A stretch of 64,000 nt of DNA from Hoplostethus atlanticus (lineage: Eukaryota > Chordata > Actinopteri > Trachichthyiformes > Trachichthyidae): the NCBI GenBank assembly GCA_034670405.1, contig JAXDDX010000041.1, positions 1,185,001 to 1,249,000 of the forward strand. The letters are read 5' to 3'. Below the pieces are notes generated by a model that saw only the letters and a program-made list of their open reading frames with translations, searched no databases and was not told the DNA's origin. Below, piece after piece: positions 58,681 through 64,000 of the stretch; within the stretch, counting starts at the first letter, position 1, and each line of letters starts with the position of its first letter. The position numbers and the translations under genes are program-made.

Positions 58681-59099
58681 GTATTGTAAAATGAGCAGCA
58701 AAAAGCTCTTCCTAATGAAAAAAATAAAAATAAGAAAATAGATAAAAGCACATATTTCAACTCTTCGTAAGGAGAGATCACAGCGTTTAACATCACGCAG
58801 CAACATGTTAGTTTCATAATGGCCTTATTCCAGTGTACTAACCAATAGAAAAGTACTGCAGGTACACAATAATACTGTTTTAGTACATATTAGAAATCCT
58901 CCCTATCCATGATGCATTCACACACGTGCAACATAATGTAAATTGTATCTGTTTGTACTTAGTTATTGTGTTGGCATGTTTTAAGTAGATTTCATTAAGT
59001 CCTTAGGCAGTATTATTGTGTAGTTACAACACCTTCCCATAGGCTAATACGCATGGAATAAGGCCATTGTAATGCAAAATGCACTTAAAGAAATGAGAT
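58681..59099. other. Intergenic DNA, no gene seen
   Basis: AT-rich with no supported feature. The sequence around 58820 (ATAATGGCCTTATTCCAGTG) recurs in inverted form near 59053 (GCATGGAATAAGGCCATTGT), a short inverted repeat. Confidence 0.5.
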
Positions 59100-59345
59100 G
59101 GAAAGTCAATAGTGGCCATTGAGAGGGAGACCGCTGCAAGAAACAATGACACTCAACCTTAATTGCTATAATTGCAGAGGCATTATGTGTATTAGATCAA
59201 AAGCTTTAACAAAGGCGAGCGGTTTGCTACCCTCCTGTTGCTGTCCCGCAGAACAGCAGTACAGAGCAGCATTCATAAGGATAAGTATAATTGGATTTGA
59301 ACCTGCACGTTTCTGTTTAGCCATCGTGAAGTACAGTGGATGGTA
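59100..59345. promoter_or_regulatory. Candidate conserved non-coding element
   Basis: Contains CCTTAATTGCTATAATTGC (about 59158) and GCTTTAACAAAGG (about 59203), the latter a SOX/TCF-like core. Free of simple repeats. Inference only. Confidence 0.4.
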
Positions 59346-59950
59346 AAAAAAAATAAAAGACACACCACGTGAAAAGGGACTTTAATTTTGAAGTAACCCT
59401 ATATAACCACAATCCCACTGCACACCGTTCAGGAGGCAGTGACGTCTCTCCAAAGAGGATTATTATACTATTATTTTGCCTTGTTTTAACACACTGCATT
59501 TAACAAGGTGGATACACAGCATTTTTTTGGGTTGTTTTTTATTACACTGTTGACCAGTGATAGTGGCCTCGGTGGCTGCTATTACCTCAGTGACAAAGGA
59601 ATGGCAGGAGAATGGCAGAAGAGTGACAGCAGTTTGGCAGGGGATTGGCAGCCACTGTAGGTTAATAATAGAGGGGGCCAGTGCCGGCTTTACAAGTTGC
59701 CACTAGGCACTTGCTATCCAGCCCTTCTCCCTTCTCCTCTATTTGGAACAGCAAGGTGAGGCGATATTGAGTCTTGTGCGATGTGGGAAAATGTAAGCAC
59801 TCATTTACTTGGTTATAATCAACATTTTATGGATTTCTCTTGGTGACTCATTTGCTTTCAATTCTGCAAACACAGCAAAATAGGATCAATAACTAAGAAT
59901 AGCATTTAGCCCCATCCCCCAAGCCTAAGAATGTCTTAATATATAATAAA
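59346..59950. other. Intergenic DNA, no gene seen
   Basis: Contains a run of imperfect short repeats of the type GGCAGGAGAATGGCAGAAGAGTG (59601-59650), written here by its theme TGGCAG. No gene. Confidence 0.5.
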
Positions 59951-59990
59951 TGCCATTTGGCGGATGCTTTTATCTAAAGCATCATTTTGT
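59951..59990 (-). mobile_element. SINE tail fragment
   Basis: GCCATTTGGCGGATGCTTTT then ATCTAAAGC is the antisense of the teleost SINE tail phrase 'GCTTTGGATAAAAGCGTCTGCCAAATG'. Confidence 0.6.
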
Positions 59991-60471
59991 TTTAGTGTGG
60001 CTGACCCCAGTTGGAAACCCCTAGCTCTGCACATCGAGCTGTACGGGACGCCGGCGGCTTGACAGAAAGCTCTTTATCATTTCTTCAATTCTAATGTGTT
60101 TCATTTCCTCCTCTATATAATCTATTAATAATTCAGTCCCACTAATACACGATAATGTTCATCAGTGAACGATGTGCAACAGAAAATAAGACAGTGCTGT
60201 TTCTTTACAGCAGTCGGTTAGACACTGTGATGAGAAGCAGCCATAGCACAGCATTTTTTTTAGTGGTAATGTTTACTTAAACGCAAATTTAATAAGTAGC
60301 ACTTATTTTTTAATAAGGGGCCGACTCAAAAGCTGTTTTTTTTACCATTGCTGAAAAGTCACAGTACCCCTTACCTTGCAGTAAAGCAGCAACAAGCCTC
60401 ATGCATCAAGCTATTTCGATTGCCATTGCAGAAACCTCGGTAACCCCTGTAATCAGTGACGTGCCCTATAA

Positions 60472-60531
60472 CTTAAGTGGTTAGAGACTGACCTGTAATC
60501 AGTAGGTGGCAGGTTCCGCCCAACATGTCAG
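60472..60531 (+). mobile_element. SINE head fragment
   Basis: AAGTGGTTAGAGACTGACCT (box A-like) and GGCAGGTTCCGCCC (box B-like) are spaced as in a tRNA-derived head. No tRNA fold is preserved. Confidence 0.5.
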
Positions 60532-61189
60532 CCAACAAGAGCACGTTACAAAACTCAAGACTATTGAAATTGTTGTGTAAACTCCTTCCTCTTGTTTATG
60601 TAGTGAGGTCAGAGTGAGCGTAACCCGGTTAACACACCTCGAGTTTCCATTCCACCTTAGTCACATTTGGCCTTTTCAAACTGCGCCTGTCAAGGCAGTA
60701 ACCCGGATGCCGTGTTTACAACTCAACACGGAGCAGCGCAGTGGAGCAGCGAGCGGCAGACCAATTACTAAATGAATCCATGCAAACCGGGTCATTAGAG
60801 GAGCCGCGTTACTTCCAACCACGTAAGCGGAATTGAAATATCGCTGATTCCTCCCGGCAATCAGGTGCACGGATACGAACTCAAAAGTGTACCCGAAGAA
60901 AACGCTGTTGTTTCGTTGTACCTGGCTCTGCAAGAGTGACAGATGGAAACGTGAGTGCATGTGACCTGTGAATCAGCTGGACCAGGGCAGGGATATGTAT
61001 TGAGTAGCAGCATTATTGCCTATGACAGATAGAGAAGATTGCACCACCCACTGGGGCCGCTAAACGAAACAACAGACACTTTTACATGACATCATGATGA
61101 CAGAAGCTTCTGTGTCGTGAGCCTTTCACACTTGTCCGCTGTAATGCTCTTCATCATGTTCACACGTCAGCAAACTGTTTTTTTCAGGG
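60532..61189. other. Intergenic DNA, no gene seen
   Basis: 60600-60960 is non-repetitive with GC-rich words and could be regulatory. No exon or element end supported. Confidence 0.45.
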
Positions 61190-61770
61190 CTGACTGTTCA
61201 TATTGTAATATAGAAGTGACCGGATTGGATTTGTGCGCTTAAGACAGCATCGTGATTTGCTGTCACCGCGACGTTGGTTGTCATAGTAACGAGGCAGGCG
61301 GCGCACAACGTCGACTTAAGGGAGCGCATTCTGTCAGCGCCAAGCTAACAATGCGTTAACGAGTAACGTGGAAGTTTTTGCTGATGTTTATTCTGAAGGT
61401 TGTGTTGGTGTTTTCTCGTCACGGTGCGGTGAGAGGAGGCATGAAACCTCGCCTCGCCTGTCCAGGTACCACTGTTCTCTTGCTGGCTCTCCTCCATGGT
61501 TGTTGTTCTCCGCTCTTCTTGTTGCAACATGTGATGTCAAATGGGCGGTCAGACTGAGATGCATTTTCAGAGATGTTGCCTTTCAAACCACCTGCAAATG
61601 CGGTTTAAATCTGATATAATTGCATGTGTTTTTTTGCTGTTCGGACTTAAACATATCCAAATCCGATATACAAAAAAAACGGATTTGAGCTTCCTGTCTG
61701 AACAGAGAATCCTATTGGTCTTCACTCTTACAAATGATGCGTTGTTACATACTGACATAATCCATTACTG
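61190..61770. mobile_element. Probable non-autonomous DNA transposon
   Basis: Contains TTGGTTGTCATAGTAACGAG (about 61274), GTCAGACTGAGATGCATTTTC, and the pair AAATCCGATATAC...CGGATTTGAG followed by CTGTCTGAACAGAGAA. These words belong to a widespread fish repeat whose ends carry 'ATCCGATTT' and 'CTGTCTGAACGG'. Terminal repeats were not delimited, so the coordinates are approximate. Confidence 0.45.
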
Positions 61771-62359
61771 TTGTGATTAAAAATAACACAGATGTGTGTT
61801 GTGCCAAATTAGTCACAGATGTGATGACAATGAGTGTTGAATGGGATCAGAGCATCGACTGCTGCCTCATCAAGATGGCGCCAGCAGAAGACGTTTTTCT
61901 TGAAGGGATTCAGCTTGTTGCAGGAAGTAAACGTCTGTCAGCGACGCCACCGATGAGTCCGTCGTCTCCTCATCCATAACTGTCTGGTTTTGGGCAACTT
62001 CCACTCGGGGCGGGGGGTCAGACTGCAGCGTGGAGAGGGTTTTTTTTGGCCAACAACCTGCTGACCATACACAACTTCCTGAGAAAGAATTAAGGGAGGG
62101 GGGAAAAAAAATGATTCTCTTCCACCTTTTGACACCACATATTCCAAACACTAAATAAAAAAATAAATAAAACGCTGCGATATTCTAGTAAAGATAAGGA
62201 TTGGCTCGTTTCCCATGTGAAAGTATTTTGCTTTAAGTTGTCTCGAAAGGAAAGTTCTGCTTCTTTCTTTTCTTTTCTTTTTTTTTTTTATCAAGATAAC
62301 CCTCGCAACCCCAACCTAGAATAAAGCAGCAGAATGATTTATGGTTTGCATGCAGTTAA
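61771..62359. other. Unassigned sequence
   Basis: Contains a YY1-like CAAGATGGCGCC (about 61872) and overlapping minus-strand frames of 69 and 93 codons without recognisable domains. Ends in a CTTTT-rich run (62258-62291). No gene supported. Confidence 0.45.
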
Positions 62360-63450
62360 GACTTAAAAGTTCTCGCTATCTATAGGTGGGAGTGAGATGT
62401 CATTTTAAGTGATTTATATGACGGGTTCCTCTCATGGGCCTCGATAAATCAGGACATCTAATTTGTACAAGAGTGAAATACATACAGTATACTCAAGCGT
62501 TTTCCTGTAACGGAGCCATGTGGCGACTACGGCTATAAAGAGATTACAATGACATCCTTTAGACATTGGTGACAGCTAACCCGGACACAGCCTTGATGCT
62601 CCTCTAAGAAGGTGTCATCGTGGACATAACAAATACTTTATGAAGGTGAGAACATTACTTGACGGCTGTAAAAAAACTGATTTACTGAATGAAGGCATTG
62701 ATTTACTCGTAGAGGACAGGGCAGTCTTAGCAGCATGTTGAATGGGCGGTTTGCATGCAAGGTTTTTCGGGGAGGGAGAGGATACCAGCAGCGGTCATAT
62801 ATCACAGTCAAGGATTAGCAGCGATAAACATTCATCTTCTTACCCTCTTAAAGCAATATTTTAAAGTCAATGGATTAGGGCAGAGCATGCTTGTAATCAC
62901 TGGCGGGAGATAAAAGGAATCACATCTTCAAATACCTGCAATTAGAGGAGATATACTACCTGTCAGACATTCAGCTGCGTCTATCATTTAAACTCAAAGT
63001 GTTGGGGAAGCCAAATAATTGGGTCATTTTCGTGAAAATATGTGGTGCGAGTTGAAAATGAAAGTGAGCCTCCAAACCCGTGCTTTGCTTTATTCAACCA
63101 CGTATTGGTATGAATGTATACCGAGTGAGTGATGCTCCGAAAACACAGCTTCTCCGTTATGGTGAAAGCAAGTAAAAAAAGTAATTTGCGCGATAAACAC
63201 GCGGACGCGGTTCATCATTTCTAAGCAGTTTATGAATATCCCACTCTGGGATAAATGCCCCTATATGCAGTGCACCACCCCTCATACTGCAGCGCTCTCT
63301 CCATTGATGGCATCTTACCTCCTAGCAGCGCGAGCTCAAAGGCAATGTGTACCAGCCGAGGTCTATAATAACACACATCGTCCTTTCCTCAGATGTGGTT
63401 TATTGCCAATTATAAATGGAGTTTACGTTGAATAGGATGCTGGGACTGTG
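62360..63450. promoter_or_regulatory. Candidate conserved non-coding element cluster
   Basis: Long non-repetitive block. Motifs include GCCAAATAATTGGGTCATTT (about 63010), AGTAATTTGCGCGATAAACA (about 63180) and GCCAATTATAAATGG (about 63405). No transposon ends. The 67-codon frame at 63232 has no domain. Texture-based call. Confidence 0.42.
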
Positions 63451-64000
63451 GATTATCGTGCATTATTTGGTAGTGTTTGTTGCCATAGCTCTGCTTTATG
63501 CCTAACAGTATGTGTAAATATACTCCACAGTGACCCACTACCTCAGTAGACGGTGAAACCTGACATTTTGTGAGAAGAAGCAAGTACATTGAGAATGGTT
63601 AGCTAGCTTTACATCTCTATTTCTGACATGACATGAAGGTGTAATGTCAAGTAATCCCCGATATTATTTTCTCTTTGTGCTTTATTCATTTGGATTGTTG
63701 GTATGAATGTTGTAAAGTATATGTAGACATCATTGCATAGCCCAGATAACAAATACAATGCATTAGTTAATATCATTTTTAAACATTTTTTTTATATTAG
63801 TCATAAAATATATTTTTTTAGACATTGTGAAAGTTTGCTTAATGGAACGTGTAGATAATGGAAGTCATTATCTACTCGCCCACATGTTGGTGGAAACTCT
63901 CATTGAAGTTCATAGGATCACCAAACAGTAGTTCCATCTAAGCTTTCTCCCATACTATTGAAGTTAATGGGCCCATCTTTACACAGCTCCCCAAAAAAAA
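63451..64000. other. Intergenic DNA, no gene seen
   Basis: AT-rich to the window end. A short hairpin-like pair, GTAGATAATGGAAGTCATTATCTAC (about 63850), is present. No gene. Confidence 0.55.

Overview
The window looks like nuclear DNA of a teleost fish, probably a percomorph. The grounds are the repeat set and the absence of any compact gene layout: an L2-type LINE, tRNA-derived SINE heads and tails, Tc1, PIF/Harbinger and hAT relics, long CA/GA microsatellites, and no operons, ribosome-binding sites or long open frames. I found no exon of a host protein-coding gene that I would defend, and no rRNA or functional tRNA gene. The only frames with recognisable protein homology belong to broken transposable elements. 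The species cannot be told from the sequence alone.

Layout. 1-12.6 kb is mostly plain intergenic DNA with a short local duplication (4955-5138), a TIR repeat (6567-6799), a 15-unit minisatellite (10153-10499) and a very clean MITE with 26-bp ends and TAA target-site copies (11609-11996). 12.6-24.5 kb holds three blocks that read like conserved non-coding elements, plus a ~350-400 bp module with TATA-like and CRE-like boxes that is present twice in direct orientation 2.27 kb apart. 24.8-26.2 kb is a nested insertion: a Harbinger-type element carrying a decayed Myb/SANT frame sits inside an L2 reverse-transcriptase fragment. 27-43 kb alternates CNE-like blocks with repeats, including a long inverted repeat (31520-32025), a SINE (37336-37453) and an identical 57-bp tandem duplication (40118-40233). 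44.2-45.4 kb is an antisense hAT/ZBED transposase relic. 46-54 kb is repeat-rich, with two further DNA-transposon bodies (50026-50371 and 52000-52736). 54.4-64 kb returns to CNE-like blocks, interrupted by a Tc1-type element (57310-57741) and more SINE pieces.

Interpretation. No genes work together here. The best overall reading is a stretch of gene desert or a very large intron, holding scattered candidate regulatory blocks (clusters of TAATTA/ATTA homeodomain-type cores, little simple repeat, no coding signal) separated by transposon debris. The CNE calls are inference from sequence texture and need a cross-species alignment. The transposon calls rest on inverted repeats, target-site copies or protein motifs seen directly. 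I did not find evidence for a new multi-gene system. The observations most worth follow-up are the duplicated TATA/CRE module, the long inverted repeat, the nested Harbinger-in-L2 insertion and the clean MITE.
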